Part shown: piece by piece, positions 27,177-36,155 of the stretch
Layout of the letters: every line of letters begins with the position of its first letter
Position numbering within the stretch: position 1 is the stretch's first letter
From: Glutamicibacter soli
GTDB taxonomy: Bacteria; Actinomycetota; Actinomycetes; Actinomycetales; Micrococcaceae
NCBI RefSeq assembly: GCF_003309065.1
Contig: NZ_POAF01000007.1
Span: 186,001-250,000 of the forward strand
Direction of reading: 5' to 3'
Length of the DNA: 64,000 bases
Program-made: the position numbers and the translations under genes
Notes under the pieces: model-generated
What the model was told of the DNA's origin: nothing
What the model saw: the letters and a program-made list of their open reading frames with translations, nothing else
Databases searched by the model: none

Positions 27177-27650
27177 GTTTTCGTTCCTCCCGTTGCGGTA
27201 TTCGGTAGTTCGATATTCCGGAAAGCGTTGGCTTCACGGATGATCCTGCGCCCATGCCGGGCGTGACGTCGTACCATCGATCCATCCGGCGCCGCGGATT
27301 GCGCGGCAGCCGGAGCGTGGATATTTCGTACCCAAGGCAGCGTTGATGCCCTTGGGCCACCGTTTTCCCTTCAGCAGGAAGCACCGGCAGGTACGACTAT
27401 TGCACCCTGCGTTCTGGCCGGAGCCGCTCTCTTGCAGCCGCATGGACGATGCCTTTGCAACGACTGTGAACTTGTAAATCTTCTGCCATCGCCGCAGGTT
27501 TGGTGCCATATTGGCCGTTTATTCTCGGCCCTTGGCCTCCGGCATCACGGCGGATGAATCTGGTCGTCCCGGCAGCCAGCAGCGCCGCCCAGGCGACAAT
27601 CACCAACAGTGCGGTCCCCAGGCCGTAGGGCTGGTCGCACCGGTGGCCAT
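27177..27650. other. Gene-poor region with possible transporter remnant
   Basis: About 470 bases without a convincing intact gene. On the minus strand, in a frame ending at 27397, the peptide ALLVIVAWAALLAAGTTRFIRR (written here in part) resembles the last helix of an ABC-2-type permease. It is isolated and has no matching upstream domain in frame, so it is most likely debris. Confidence 0.3.
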
Positions 27651-27654
27651 GAAG

Positions 27655-27957
27655 GTGGCGGCGTTCTTCGAAAGATTCTAGTTCAGCGGTTTCCACGCCC
27701 TGCAAAATGTGGTCAACAAGGCTCTGGCCCTGTCCCTGGGAGATTTCTGCAACATCTCGGTGGGCATGGATTGTTCCGAGGTTGAGCGGTTGGTTGACGT
27801 GCCGGGACTGGAAAAGCCGTTATTCGCCATCTCCTCGATCATGGCACCGTCGGAATCCACCTGCTGCTACTACGCGGCACGCACCAGGCTGCTGAGCTAC
27901 GTGCTGGATTCCGCAGAGCAGCTTCATCCCTTGAAGGAGAACTGCCGATGCCCCTAA
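27655..27957 (+). pseudogene. Fragment resembling the C-terminus of a nitroreductase-fold protein
   Basis: The plus frame reads FHALQNVVNKALALSL, GDFCNISVGMDCSEVERLVDVPG and EKPLFAISSIM. This resembles the NxxLxAxxLGLG...G.D...V..LL.L...E.PL.....G block near the C-terminus of nitroreductase/SagB-type flavoproteins. The frame has a stop at 27679-27681 and no upstream catalytic part, and the expected LGLG is eroded. It overlaps the start of the following response-regulator remnant by 10 bases. Treat as a decayed relic; the family call is tentative, and an intact 82-codon unknown ORF (27709-27957) is the alternative. Confidence 0.3.
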
Positions 27958-28580
27958 ACGAAACCGATCCCGTCCGCGTCCTCGTTGCCGAGGATAACGC
28001 CCCGATCCGTGCCGGGCTACGCACGGTCCTGTGCAGCGACAATACAGTGCAGATCGTGACGGGTTGGAAAACGGCTACCGCTGCATCGAGCCTGCCCAGC
28101 GGCTGGAACCGGATGTCATGCTGCTGGACCTCCGGATGCCCCAGTTTGACGGACCCGCGGCGCTTGAGCAGCTGCAAACCCAAGACAGCGCACCCAAGGG
28201 AAGGCAGCCACGGTCCTGATCCTGACGGCCTTCGGCGAGGAAGACTACATCGACCGAGCCTTGTCCGCCGGCGCCAGCGGGTCCATGCTAAAAAGCTCGT
28301 CGCCGCAAGAACTGATCGGCGAGGCCCATGCAGTGGCCCAGGTGGCTGCCGCCCTTTCGTCTCGCATCGCGCAACCTGTGGTGGAACGAATCCGAGGCAT
28401 CGGCACCGCGTCCCGTTCCACACTCGCGGCACTTGTCGCAACCTTGACCGGACGCGAATTTGAGGTACTGGCCCGGCACGGTTCGGGCAATTCGAACGTC
28501 GAAATCGCGGCACCCAGGGTTATCCTGGAGGCCACGGCGACGGGCTATGTCATCGCCACTGCGAAGGTGTCGCATGCGCG
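27948..28580 (+). pseudogene. Frameshifted NarL/LuxR-type response regulator
   Basis: The receiver domain is spread over three frames. The first (27948 on) reads MPLNETDPVRVLVAEDNAPIR, with the acidic pocket. A shift near 28060 is needed to enter ENGYRCIEPAQRLEPDVMLLDLRMP, with the phospho-acceptor Asp. A second shift near 28200 leads to VLILTAFGEEDYIDRALSAG and MLKSSSPQELI, with the conserved Thr and Lys. The LuxR-type HTH is present but eroded: LTGREFEVLARHGSGNSNVEIAA, then VILEATATGYV in place of a normal recognition helix. There is no sensor kinase next to it. At least two frameshifts plus HTH decay make it a pseudogene. Confidence 0.8.
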
Positions 28581-28593
28581 GCCTTTGCCGGCG

Positions 28594-28854
28594 CTAGTCA
28601 GTCTCGCCGGCGGGCGGCCGGGAAGCCGGGGCGGCGAGCAGGTTGGCAAGCCGGGCGGCTGCGGCATGATCGCTGGCCGAGGCCTTCTGGTTCTCCTCGA
28701 TCACTGCGGCCAGGACTTCGGCACGATGGATTTTCACACCCTTGGGCGCGTCAATTCCTACCTTGATCGAATCGCCTTTCGACTCAAGGATCGTCACTAC
28801 GATGCCCTCGCCGATCAGGACCTGTTCTCCGACTTTCCGAGTGAGTACCAGCAC
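28594..28854 (-). CDS. csrA: Carbon storage regulator CsrA
   Basis: RNA-binding translational regulator. The 86-residue product has the whole CsrA core in residues 1-60: MLVLTRKVGEQVLIGEGI, VTILESKGDSIKVGIDAPKGV and KIHRAEVL, including the RNA-contact Arg/Leu residues of β1 and β5. A ~25-residue Ala/Pro tail follows, longer than in E. coli CsrA (61). It is the last gene of the leftward flagellar block, 48 bases after the FlhF-like gene. Its likely antagonist fliW is at the far end of the locus, and candidate binding sites lie in the fliC leader. CsrA is uncommon in actinobacteria and tied to flagella. Confidence 0.95.
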   Translation of the reverse strand: MLVLTRKVGEQVLIGEGIVVTILESKGDSIKVGIDAPKGVKIHRAEVLAAVIEENQKASASDHAAAARLANLLAAPASRPPAGETD

Positions 28855-28902
28855 CTGACTATCATATCCGCCCGAGAGAGTTCGGGTGTCACCACGAAGC
28901 CC

Positions 28903-29880
28903 TCAGGCGGGCAGCCTGAGCACCGGGTACCCCAGCGATTCAACGGTTTCAGGGGTGGAAGTTTGGTCCGAATGCAGCGCGATAATGCACGCTACCGCGT
29001 GATGTTCAGCCACCTGCCCCACCCAGATGGCGGTGTCCTCGGCCTTGTGGCGCGCATCGACCACCAGCACCAGCTGATCCGCGCCCACACTGCGAATCTT
29101 CTCCTGCTCGGCTTGGCTACCTGCCGCCGCGAGCTGCATGGCAAGCAGCACACACGTTTCCTCGGCCACCGCCGCGGCCCGGGCCTCCAGCGCCGCTCGT
29201 CGGCCGGCAACTATCCGCACCTGACGGCCCTGGCCGATTCCGGGCGCCGCAGGGCCGCCGGAAGCCATCGGCTCGGTTTGGGCGATCAGGTTGCTCCCGT
29301 CGTCCAGAAGCATGGACGCGGTGAGAGCGTCGGCGTCCTTGCCGATCAGCAGCACCAGATCCCCCGGCTGTCCCCGGAAGACCTGCTGATTCGTCGTGGT
29401 CGTCGCAGCGTTGCGTTGCGGCTGCCGGGCAGGGGCAGCAGGTTCCGGGTTCGCCGCCCGCCGGCCCGCCGCCGGGTATAGGGAAAAACTCTGGGCATCG
29501 AGCACCGCGTCGAAATCCACGGCCTTTGCGGGTTCGGATCCTTGACAGGCAAGCTGCAATTCGGCAGCCTCGGCGCGTTCAAGCAGCTGGCCCACCACGC
29601 TCTGGCCAGCGGCCGGCGCCTGACGGGCAGGAGCCGGCTCCGCGGGCTTCCACGGACCTCGGCGCACCGGGACCAGCCGATGGCGGCGCACCGGTGCCGG
29701 GATGGGTTCCTCGCGGACCTGGATCACCGCTTCGTAGTGGAATTCGCGCAGCAGGCCACCTGCGCGCGGGGTTGTGATTTTTTCCGCCGAGACCAGATAG
29801 GCCTGCGGACCGAAGTCCGCAATGGCCTTGTCCTGGAGCTCCTGCAGGCTGCGGCCCTTAAGCAGATATTGCATCGGCAC
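28903..29880 (-). CDS. FlhF-like protein lacking a GTPase P-loop
   Basis: A 325-residue protein directly after flhA, overlapping it by 23 bases (start GTG CCG ATG at 29880). Residues 3-52 resemble the FlhF N-terminal B domain: YLLKGRSLQELQDKAIADFG, AYLVSAEKI, GGLLREFHYEAVIQV. A Pro/Ala-rich linker follows. Residues ~165-325 resemble an SRP-GTPase fold, ending LVLVVDARHKAEDTAIWV and STPETVESLGYPVLRL. The P-loop is GKDADALTAS instead of GPTGVGKTT, and the TKLDE motif is replaced by ALHSDQT. GTP binding is therefore unlikely. It probably has a structural role at the export apparatus or pole. Confidence 0.65.
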   Translation of the reverse strand: MPMQYLLKGRSLQELQDKAIADFGPQAYLVSAEKITTPRAGGLLREFHYEAVIQVREEPIPAPVRRHRLVPVRRGPWKPAEPAPARQAPAAGQSVVGQLLERAEAAELQLACQGSEPAKAVDFDAVLDAQSFSLYPAAGRRAANPEPAAPARQPQRNAATTTTNQQVFRGQPGDLVLLIGKDADALTASMLLDDGSNLIAQTEPMASGGPAAPGIGQGRQVRIVAGRRAALEARAAAVAEETCVLLAMQLAAAGSQAEQEKIRSVGADQLVLVVDARHKAEDTAIWVGQVAEHHAVACIIALHSDQTSTPETVESLGYPVLRLPA

Positions 29881-31909
29881 CGCGCACCACCCCTACCGTC
29901 TCGATCTGGGCCCCGCCGGCGGTGGCCTCCTGGTAGGAGAGCACCGCGTCCAGCCCGGAGGCCGGGCCGATCAGCCGACGCACCGCGGGCCGCAGCGCCG
30001 GCGCGCACACCAGCACGGCTGACACACCGCGGTTCTGCAGGTCGGCTGCGATCTTCTTGACCGAGTCCAGCACCGCTTCCAGCCTCCGCGCATCGAACAT
30101 GATCTGGCTTCCGGCGTCCCCCGGGCGCAGGGCTTCCAGCATTCCCTGCTCCACCACCGGGTCGATCATGACGACCCGCAACGTGGATCCCTGCAGGTAT
30201 CTTGCGGCAATCGCCGGACCCAGCGCCTCGCGGGCAGCCTCGATCAGGTTTTCCGGCGCGGTGCCGGTTTTCGCCTGCAGCGACAGGGCTTCGAAGATGC
30301 GCGCCAGGTCGTTGATGGCCACGGCTTCGCCCAGCAACCCCTGCAGCACGCGCTGCACTTCAGCAAGAGAGAGCAACGAGGGCACCAGCTCTTCGACTGC
30401 GGAAGGGCTTTGCTCGCGCAGCGCGTCGGTCATGACACGCACGTCCTCGCGGGTGAGCAGGCGCGGGGCCTGTTCCTGCACGATGGACGACAGGTGCGTA
30501 ATGATCACCGAGATCCGGTCGATCGTCGTCGCTCCGGCCATGTCCGCGGTATGCCTTAATTCGGCGGGCACCCATTTGCCGGCCAGCCCGAACACCGGCT
30601 CGTGGACCAGCTGTCCGGGCAGCGAATCCAGCTGGTCGCCCAGGGCCAGCACCTTGCCGCGCGGAGCGGTGCCGCGTCCGGCTTCCACCCCGGCGATCAG
30701 GATCGCGTAGGTGGCCGGGGGCAGCTCCACGTTGTCGCGGGTGCGCACCGGGGGCAGCACGATGCCCAGGTCCATGGCGATGCGCCGGCGCAGGGCGCGC
30801 ACCCGGGCCAACAGGTCGTCTCCGCCGCCGTTGACCACGTCCACCAGGTCTGCTGCCAGCTGCACCTCGATGGCATGGACCTTCATGCGTTCAAGCAGTT
30901 CGGTCGGGGTCTCCGGGGTGGCGCCCTGCGGTTCTGCCGCCGCCTGCGCGGCGGCCTGCGCCTCTTTCTCGTCCCGGGCCTTGATCCGGCCGGCGAACCA
31001 GAGCAGCAGCCCTCCGATGAACACAAAAGGCAGCTTGGGCATGCCCGGCACCAGCGCCAGCGCCACGGCGCAGCCCGCGGCAATGAGCAGCGCCGCCCGC
31101 GACTGCCCCAGCTGCGCCGACGCGGTGGCACCCATGTCGTCGGCCGAGTTGGAGCGGGTGACGATCATACCGGTGGAGACCGCCATGAGCAGGGCCGGAA
31201 TCTGGGTGGCCAGGCCGTCGCCGATGGTCAGCAGCGCATAGGTGTTCAGCGCGTCGGCGATCTCCATGCCGCGCGAGAGCATGCCGATGCCGATGCCGCC
31301 GAGCAGGTTGATGATAATGATCACCAGGCCGGCGATCGCATCGCCCTTGACGAACTTGCTCGCGCCGTCCATCGCCCCGTAGAAGTCGGCTTCCGCGGCG
31401 ACTTCCGCGCGGCGCTCCCGCGCCTGGCTGTCGGTGATCAACCCGGCGTTCAGGTCAGCGTCGATGGCCATCTGCTTGCCCGGCATGGCATCCAGGGTGA
31501 ACCGCGCGCCCACCTCGGCGACGCGTTCGGCGCCCTTGGTGACCACCACGAACTGGATCACCACCAGAATCAGGAAGATCACGAATCCGATGACCAGCGA
31601 TCCGCCGATGGTGATGTGCCCGAAGGCCTCGATCACCTCGCCGGCATAGCCCTGGCCGAGCACCAGCCGGGTGGAGGCCACGTTCAGCCCCAGGCGCAGC
31701 AGCGTGGCCACGAGCAGCAACGAGGGGAAGACCGAGAAGTCCAGCGGGCGCTTGGCGAACATGGTCAGCAGCAGGACTACCAGGGACAGCAGGATGCTGG
31801 TGGCAAACAGGATATCGAGCAGCGCCGCGGGGATGGGCACCACGAGCAGCAGCACGATGCCCACCACGCCCACCGGCACGGCGATCTTGGACAATTGCGA
31901 GTAGTTCAT
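29858..31909 (-). CDS. flhA: Flagellar type III export gate protein FlhA
   Basis: A 683-residue inner-membrane component of the flagellar export gate. The N-terminal ~320 residues hold about eight helices and the FHIPEP signature region (FTLDAMPGKQMAIDADLNAG, then RRAEVAAEADFYGAMDGASKFVKGDAIAG, given here in pieces). The C-terminal cytoplasmic domain is the docking platform for substrates and chaperones. The start MNYSQLSKIAVPVG has AGGAAGACCTCG upstream, 15 bases after flhB. Confidence 0.97.
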   Translation of the reverse strand: MNYSQLSKIAVPVGVVGIVLLLVVPIPAALLDILFATSILLSLVVLLLTMFAKRPLDFSVFPSLLLVATLLRLGLNVASTRLVLGQGYAGEVIEAFGHITIGGSLVIGFVIFLILVVIQFVVVTKGAERVAEVGARFTLDAMPGKQMAIDADLNAGLITDSQARERRAEVAAEADFYGAMDGASKFVKGDAIAGLVIIIINLLGGIGIGMLSRGMEIADALNTYALLTIGDGLATQIPALLMAVSTGMIVTRSNSADDMGATASAQLGQSRAALLIAAGCAVALALVPGMPKLPFVFIGGLLLWFAGRIKARDEKEAQAAAQAAAEPQGATPETPTELLERMKVHAIEVQLAADLVDVVNGGGDDLLARVRALRRRIAMDLGIVLPPVRTRDNVELPPATYAILIAGVEAGRGTAPRGKVLALGDQLDSLPGQLVHEPVFGLAGKWVPAELRHTADMAGATTIDRISVIITHLSSIVQEQAPRLLTREDVRVMTDALREQSPSAVEELVPSLLSLAEVQRVLQGLLGEAVAINDLARIFEALSLQAKTGTAPENLIEAAREALGPAIAARYLQGSTLRVVMIDPVVEQGMLEALRPGDAGSQIMFDARRLEAVLDSVKKIAADLQNRGVSAVLVCAPALRPAVRRLIGPASGLDAVLSYQEATAGGAQIETVGVVRGADAISA

Positions 31910-31924
31910 CGAGGTCTTCCTGTG

Positions 31925-33016
31925 CTAGCTGCCGGATCCGGCGGCGGGTGCGGTATGAATGCCTGTGGAGGCGCCACGGGATTTGAGTTTCATGACGAAG
32001 GCCAGCACCCTGGCCACGTCGGTGTAGCTGTCAGCGGGGATCTCCTCGCCGACGTCGCACTGCGCGTGCAGGCCGCGCGCCAGTGGAATGTCCCGGATCA
32101 TCGGAACCCGGTGCTCGGCGGCCACTTCGCGCAGTCGGGCGGCAATGTCCCCTGCCCCCTTGGCCACCACGGTGGGCGCCGAAATGCCTGGCTGATAACG
32201 CAAGGCGACCGCCACGTGGGTCGGGTTCACGATCACCACGTCGGCATCTGCCACGGCGGCGATCATCGCATTGCGGCTGAGCGCCAGCTGCCGGGCCCGG
32301 CGCTGGGACTTCACCAGCGGGTCCCCTTCGCTGCGCTTGTGCTCGTCGGTCAGTTCCTTGCGGGTCATCCGCGTGTGCTTGCGGTTGCGCCGCATGACCA
32401 CCAGCACGTCCGCGGCGGCCAGCACCAGCCCGGCGGCCACCGAAGCCTGGATCAACCAGCCGGCCCCCTGTCCTCCGGTGCTCAGCAGGGAGGACAACGG
32501 CAGCGCCCCGGACTGCAGCAGCATCGGCATCAGGGACTGCACCACCAGCCACAGCACCAGCCCGATCACCGCGACCTTCAGCAGCGCCTTGATCCCCTGC
32601 CACAGTGCCGCGAAGCCGAACACCCGGGACAGCCCGGCAACCGGATTGAGATTCGACGGATCCAACCGGAACTGGCGGAAACGAATGCCTCCCTGCAGCG
32701 CGGATACCGCGATCACAACCACCAGGCCCACGAGGAACAGCGGGCCCACTGTCGCAGCCATGGATCCCAGCGACTGGGCAAGCAGCGCCACCGCTGCCTC
32801 GGGGTCCGGGTGCGCGGCCAGCGGGCGCAGCGCGGCGAAGTGGACTGCCCCGGCTTCCCTGGCCCGTTCAAGCACTCCTGGCACCATCAGGGCCGCGGCG
32901 CCCAGTCCGAGCCAGGCGGCCAGGTCCTGCGAGCGGCTCATCTTGCCCTTGGAGTGGACTTCCTTCATCCGCTGGCTGGTCGCCTTTTCGCTGCGCTCCC
33001 CCGAGTCCTGCGTCAT
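31925..33016 (-). CDS. flhB: Flagellar export switch protein FlhB
   Basis: A 363-residue membrane protein that switches export specificity from hook to filament. The N-terminus SGERSEKATSQRMKEVHSKG is typical, followed by four TM helices (about 32-50, 88-108, 145-165, 185-208). The cytoplasmic domain carries the autocleavage site NPTH at residues 264-267, followed by VAVALRY. A C-terminal tail of ~20 residues is Ser/Gly/Ala-rich. It overlaps the fliR stop as ATGA. Confidence 0.97.
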   Translation of the reverse strand: MTQDSGERSEKATSQRMKEVHSKGKMSRSQDLAAWLGLGAAALMVPGVLERAREAGAVHFAALRPLAAHPDPEAAVALLAQSLGSMAATVGPLFLVGLVVVIAVSALQGGIRFRQFRLDPSNLNPVAGLSRVFGFAALWQGIKALLKVAVIGLVLWLVVQSLMPMLLQSGALPLSSLLSTGGQGAGWLIQASVAAGLVLAAADVLVVMRRNRKHTRMTRKELTDEHKRSEGDPLVKSQRRARQLALSRNAMIAAVADADVVIVNPTHVAVALRYQPGISAPTVVAKGAGDIAARLREVAAEHRVPMIRDIPLARGLHAQCDVGEEIPADSYTDVARVLAFVMKLKSRGASTGIHTAPAAGSGS

Positions 33017-33777
33017 CGCGGCACCATCGCCGGCAGCAGTTCCAGCCCATCGCGCACCAGCGCTGAGACGATGGAGGGCAGCACCACGAACACCGTTCCG
33101 GCCAGGGCCAGGGTGATAAAGATCTTCAGCGGAAAGCCCATGGCGAACGCATTAAGCGCCGGTGCGGCGCGGGTCAGCAGCCCCAGCCCGAAATCCGCGA
33201 GCACCAGGACCACCAGCAGCGGACCGGCGATCTGGACGGCCGCCACGAACATCTGCGGCACCGCGGCGGCCAGGAACTGCGCTGCGCCGGACAAGGCCAG
33301 CCCGGCGCCCAGCGGCACCGCGGAGAACGAGGTGAACACCCCGGCCAACACCAACTGGTAGCCGTCGGAGGCAACCAGCAGCGCGAGCGCGGCGAAATGG
33401 AAAAAGCGGGCGAATTGGGCGCCGTTGACCATGGACTGCGGGTCGAAGCCCTGGGCCATGGAGAAGCCGCCGAACAGGTCGATCAGGTTGCCCGCGGACT
33501 GCACCGCGGCGAAAACCAGCAGGATCATGAATCCCATGCAGGCCCCGGCCGCCAGCTCCAGCACCAGCAGGCCAAGGTACCCGGCGGTGTTCGGCGACAC
33601 GTAGTCCGGGGCAAGTTTCGGGGTCACCGTCAGGGCCAGGGCCACGCCGAGCATGCCCTTGATGCGCAGCGGGATCGAGTTGTGGGAAAAGGGCGGGGCG
33701 AGCATCAGGAAGGCGGTGATGCGCACGGCGGCGAGCATCAGCACCTCAAGGAAGTGCAGCTGCAGAGTGAAATGCAT
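33013..33777 (-). CDS. fliR: Flagellar export apparatus protein FliR
   Basis: A 254-residue polytopic protein of the export gate (FliPQR-FlhB channel). It starts MHFTLQLHFLEVLMLAAVRITAFLM; marks are NSIPLRIKGMLGVALAL and FFHFAALALLVASDGYQL, with a late TM pair DFGLGLLTRAAPALNAFAMG. The frame is open upstream to 34110, but that is fliQ in another frame. The ATG at 33777 overlaps the fliQ stop (TGATG). Confidence 0.95.
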   Translation of the reverse strand: MHFTLQLHFLEVLMLAAVRITAFLMLAPPFSHNSIPLRIKGMLGVALALTVTPKLAPDYVSPNTAGYLGLLVLELAAGACMGFMILLVFAAVQSAGNLIDLFGGFSMAQGFDPQSMVNGAQFARFFHFAALALLVASDGYQLVLAGVFTSFSAVPLGAGLALSGAAQFLAAAVPQMFVAAVQIAGPLLVVLVLADFGLGLLTRAAPALNAFAMGFPLKIFITLALAGTVFVVLPSIVSALVRDGLELLPAMVPR

Positions 33778-34052
33778 CAGCTGCCATCCAGCAGCAGGGG
33801 CAGCTTGCCGAACAGCTCGTGGGTGAACAGCACTGCCTCGGAGATCATCCAGTGCCCGCAGACCACGAGCGCCACCGCCACTGCCACCGCCTTGGGCACG
33901 AAGGACAACGTGACTTCCTGGATCTGGGTCATCGACTGGAACAGCGAGATGGCGAAGCCGACCACCAGCGAGGTGATCAGCACCGGGGCGGCCAGCTTGG
34001 CCGCCAGCATCAGCCCGGAGAGCCCGATGTCCAGCACTGCATTGGAATCCAT
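33777..34052 (-). CDS. fliQ: Flagellar export apparatus protein FliQ
   Basis: A 91-residue two-helix membrane protein: LAAPVLITSLVVGFAISLFQ, then the conserved SMTQIQEVTLSFVPK loop and AVAVALVVCGHWMI. Length and motif are standard for FliQ. It lies 3 bases after fliP and overlaps the fliR start by one base. Confidence 0.96.
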   Translation of the reverse strand: MDSNAVLDIGLSGLMLAAKLAAPVLITSLVVGFAISLFQSMTQIQEVTLSFVPKAVAVAVALVVCGHWMISEAVLFTHELFGKLPLLLDGS

Positions 34053-34055
34053 GGC

Positions 34056-34889
34056 TCACCCGCCTGCAATCTGGTAGGAACCGACCAAAGCGGTGATGAT
34101 CAGCGACCACCCGTCGACCAGCACAAACAGCAGGATCTTGAACGGCAGCGAGATCATCACCGGAGGAAGCATCATCATGCCCATGGACATCAGCGCGGAG
34201 GCGACAACCAGATCGATGACCAAAAATGGCACAAAAATCACGAAGCCGATGATGAATGCTGCGCGCAGCTCGGAAATCATGAACGCCGGGATCAGGGTGG
34301 TCAAGTCAACATCGGCGGGGCTTGCGGGGTTGGGCAGCTGGGCGGCGCGCGTCATCAGCGCGATGTCCGCTTCCCGGGTATGGGCCAGCATGAAGTCGCG
34401 CAGCGGCTCCATGCCGATGTCCAGTGCTCCATTCAGATCCAGCTCCCCGGACAGGTACGGCTGCACTCCCAGCTCGTTCATCTGGCCGAGGACCGGCCCC
34501 ATGATGAACAACGACAAGAACAGGGACAGCCCCGCCAGCACCTGGTTGGGCGGGATGCTCGGCAGCGACAGCGCGTTGCGGGTCAGCGCCAGCACCACAA
34601 AAATCTTGGTGAATGAACTCATCATGAGCAGCAACGCCGGGGCCACCGACAGCAGCGTGATGGCGATCAGCGTGACGATCGCGGAATTCGGGGTGCCGTT
34701 CGGGCCGTTGATGTCCACCGAGATGCCGCCGCCGGGCACGGCAGGCTCCGGGGTGGCGGGGGTCGCCAAGGCCGCCGGGGCGGCCAGCAGCAACCAGGCC
34801 AGGTAGGCGGCGGCCAGTACGGCGGCAACCAGCAGCCGCAGCTGGTTCCCGGACCCGGCAGCACCCCGGTTCGCCCGGGGGCGCCTCAC
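34056..34889 (-). CDS. fliP: Flagellar export apparatus protein FliP
   Basis: A 277-residue protein of the export channel core. A signal-anchor-like helix (about 18-42) precedes the conserved body: TLLSVAPALLLMMSSFTKIFVVL, LSLPSIPPNQVLAGL, then ELRAAFIIGFVIFVPFLVIDLV and MGMMMLPPVMISLPFKILLFVL, the two FliP signature regions. It starts at GTG 34889, overlapping the fliO stop as GTGA. The 55 residues before the core are typical of cleaved FliP precursors. Confidence 0.96.
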   Translation of the reverse strand: MRRPRANRGAAGSGNQLRLLVAAVLAAAYLAWLLLAAPAALATPATPEPAVPGGGISVDINGPNGTPNSAIVTLIAITLLSVAPALLLMMSSFTKIFVVLALTRNALSLPSIPPNQVLAGLSLFLSLFIMGPVLGQMNELGVQPYLSGELDLNGALDIGMEPLRDFMLAHTREADIALMTRAAQLPNPASPADVDLTTLIPAFMISELRAAFIIGFVIFVPFLVIDLVVASALMSMGMMMLPPVMISLPFKILLFVLVDGWSLIITALVGSYQIAGG

Positions 34890-35404
34890 CGGCGCGGCCC
34901 TCGGCGCAGCGCATGCTGGGCGTCGCGCCAGGTCTGGACGTCCAGGATGGAGCCGGAGAGCATGCCCGGGCGCGTGGAGGCCTGGGAACTGCGGCGCAGC
35001 TCGGCTTCGAACGCGTTCACTGCGCGCAGGCTCTTGCGGGTGGGCGCCGCCGGCGGGGTGTCGCGGTCCTGTTCGCCGTCCGGCAGATCGTCAACCAGCA
35101 CCGGGCCGGCGGCATGCTGCCCGGGCTGCGTGGCCGACTCGGCGACCTGCGCTGCCGCGGGGGCGTCATAACTGTCGATGACGTTGACCGCGGCTTCGCT
35201 GACGCCCAGCAGATAACGCCGGCCCTCGACGTCGATCAGCACCGCCGAGGATTTCGGGCCCAGCGGCTGCCGCTGCACCACTGACAACAGCGAGCTGCCC
35301 GGGGTGCCGAGGCGGGTGGAGAATTTCCTTCGCAGGTAGAGCAGCAGGCCGAAGACCGCGGCGAGCGAGAGCACTACCCTCAGGAACAGGAGAATGCCGT
35401 CCAC
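34886..35404 (-). CDS. fliO: Flagellar export assembly factor FliO
   Basis: A 172-residue single-pass protein that helps assemble FliP. TM at about 5-24 (LLFLRVVLSLAAVFGLLLYL), then a small FliO domain, SLLSVVQRQPLGPKSSAVLIDV followed by YLLGVSEAAVNVI. The C-terminal ~90 residues are hydrophilic and low complexity. It sits in the standard fliN-fliO-fliP position. FliO is weakly conserved, so identity rests on both motif and place. Confidence 0.9.
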   Translation of the reverse strand: MDGILLFLRVVLSLAAVFGLLLYLRRKFSTRLGTPGSSLLSVVQRQPLGPKSSAVLIDVEGRRYLLGVSEAAVNVIDSYDAPAAAQVAESATQPGQHAAGPVLVDDLPDGEQDRDTPPAAPTRKSLRAVNAFEAELRRSSQASTRPGMLSGSILDVQTWRDAQHALRRGPRR

Positions 35405-35406
35405 GC

Positions 35407-36153
35407 TCAGGCGCCCGCCGAATCCATGTCAAGGATCTTGGTAATGCGTACGCCGTAATCCTGGTCCATGACTACCACCTCGCCCTGGGCGATCAGCCGT
35501 CCATTGAGCAGCACGTCCGCCGGGGCCCCGGCGGAACGGTCAAGCTCGATGACGGCGCCCGGTTCCAGGTTCAGCACATCGCGCACCGACAATCGGGTGC
35601 GTCCAATCTGGACGGTCAGCGCCATCTCCACATTCGAGATGCGGCCCAGCCGGCTGGCCATGTCCTCCGGCTCCTCGAGGGAGGGGGCCGGGCCGGAGAC
35701 CGGTGCGGTTTCGCGAAGGCGCAGGGCGAAGAAACCGGCGTCCTCCCCGGACTGGGTGCGCAGCATGAAGCCCACCGTGTCTGCCGCGGAGAGCGTGCCC
35801 TGGGCGTTCTCGCCGGATTCCAGGCTCAACACCCCGATGCCCAGCACGCCGGTTGCAGCTTCCAGCGCCGGGCGCAGCAGATCCTCGGTGCCCACGCGGG
35901 CGGTGCGGCGTTCGGAGATCCCTCCAAGCTCGCGCTCGGCCACGTGCAGCACCACGTCGGCTGACTGCTCCCCGACAAAGGTCGCGCAGAGCACCGCCCC
36001 GGCGGCCGAGGCGACCCAGTCCTGCCGCGGCCCGGTGTGCAGCACCGCGCTCAGCGAGGTGGCGGTGGGCAGCATCGCGGCCAGCGCCTGGGCGGCGGAG
36101 GTGTACAGCGCGGTGGAGTGGAGGACCGCGGAGGTCTCGTTGAAGGCTGGCAT
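35407..36153 (-). CDS. fliN: Flagellar motor switch protein FliN (long form)
   Basis: A 248-residue switch/C-ring protein. The C-terminal ~80 residues are the SpoA/FliN domain: NVEMALTVQIGRTRLSVRDVLNLEPGAVIELDR, split here by position, then VLLNGRLIAQGEVVVMDQDYGVRITKIL. The first ~150 residues form an extra domain (LHVAERELGGISERRTARV, EDLLRPALEAATGVLG) resembling the CheC/FliY N-terminus. It lacks the clear CheC phosphatase Asn-Glu signature, and the N-terminal CheY-binding peptide of FliY is not obvious. It starts 2 bases after fliM. Confidence 0.92.
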   Translation of the reverse strand: MPAFNETSAVLHSTALYTSAAQALAAMLPTATSLSAVLHTGPRQDWVASAAGAVLCATFVGEQSADVVLHVAERELGGISERRTARVGTEDLLRPALEAATGVLGIGVLSLESGENAQGTLSAADTVGFMLRTQSGEDAGFFALRLRETAPVSGPAPSLEEPEDMASRLGRISNVEMALTVQIGRTRLSVRDVLNLEPGAVIELDRSAGAPADVLLNGRLIAQGEVVVMDQDYGVRITKILDMDSAGA

Positions 36154-36155
36154 GG

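Noticed and set aside
27397-27705. 102-codon minus-strand frame with one hydrophobic helix
   Set aside because: Only a single permease-like tail is visible, without an upstream domain or convincing start; treated as debris within the decayed region.
28261-29481. 406-codon plus frame continuing the response-regulator remnant
   Set aside because: Beyond 28580 it runs antisense through csrA and the FlhF-like gene; only the first part has protein meaning.
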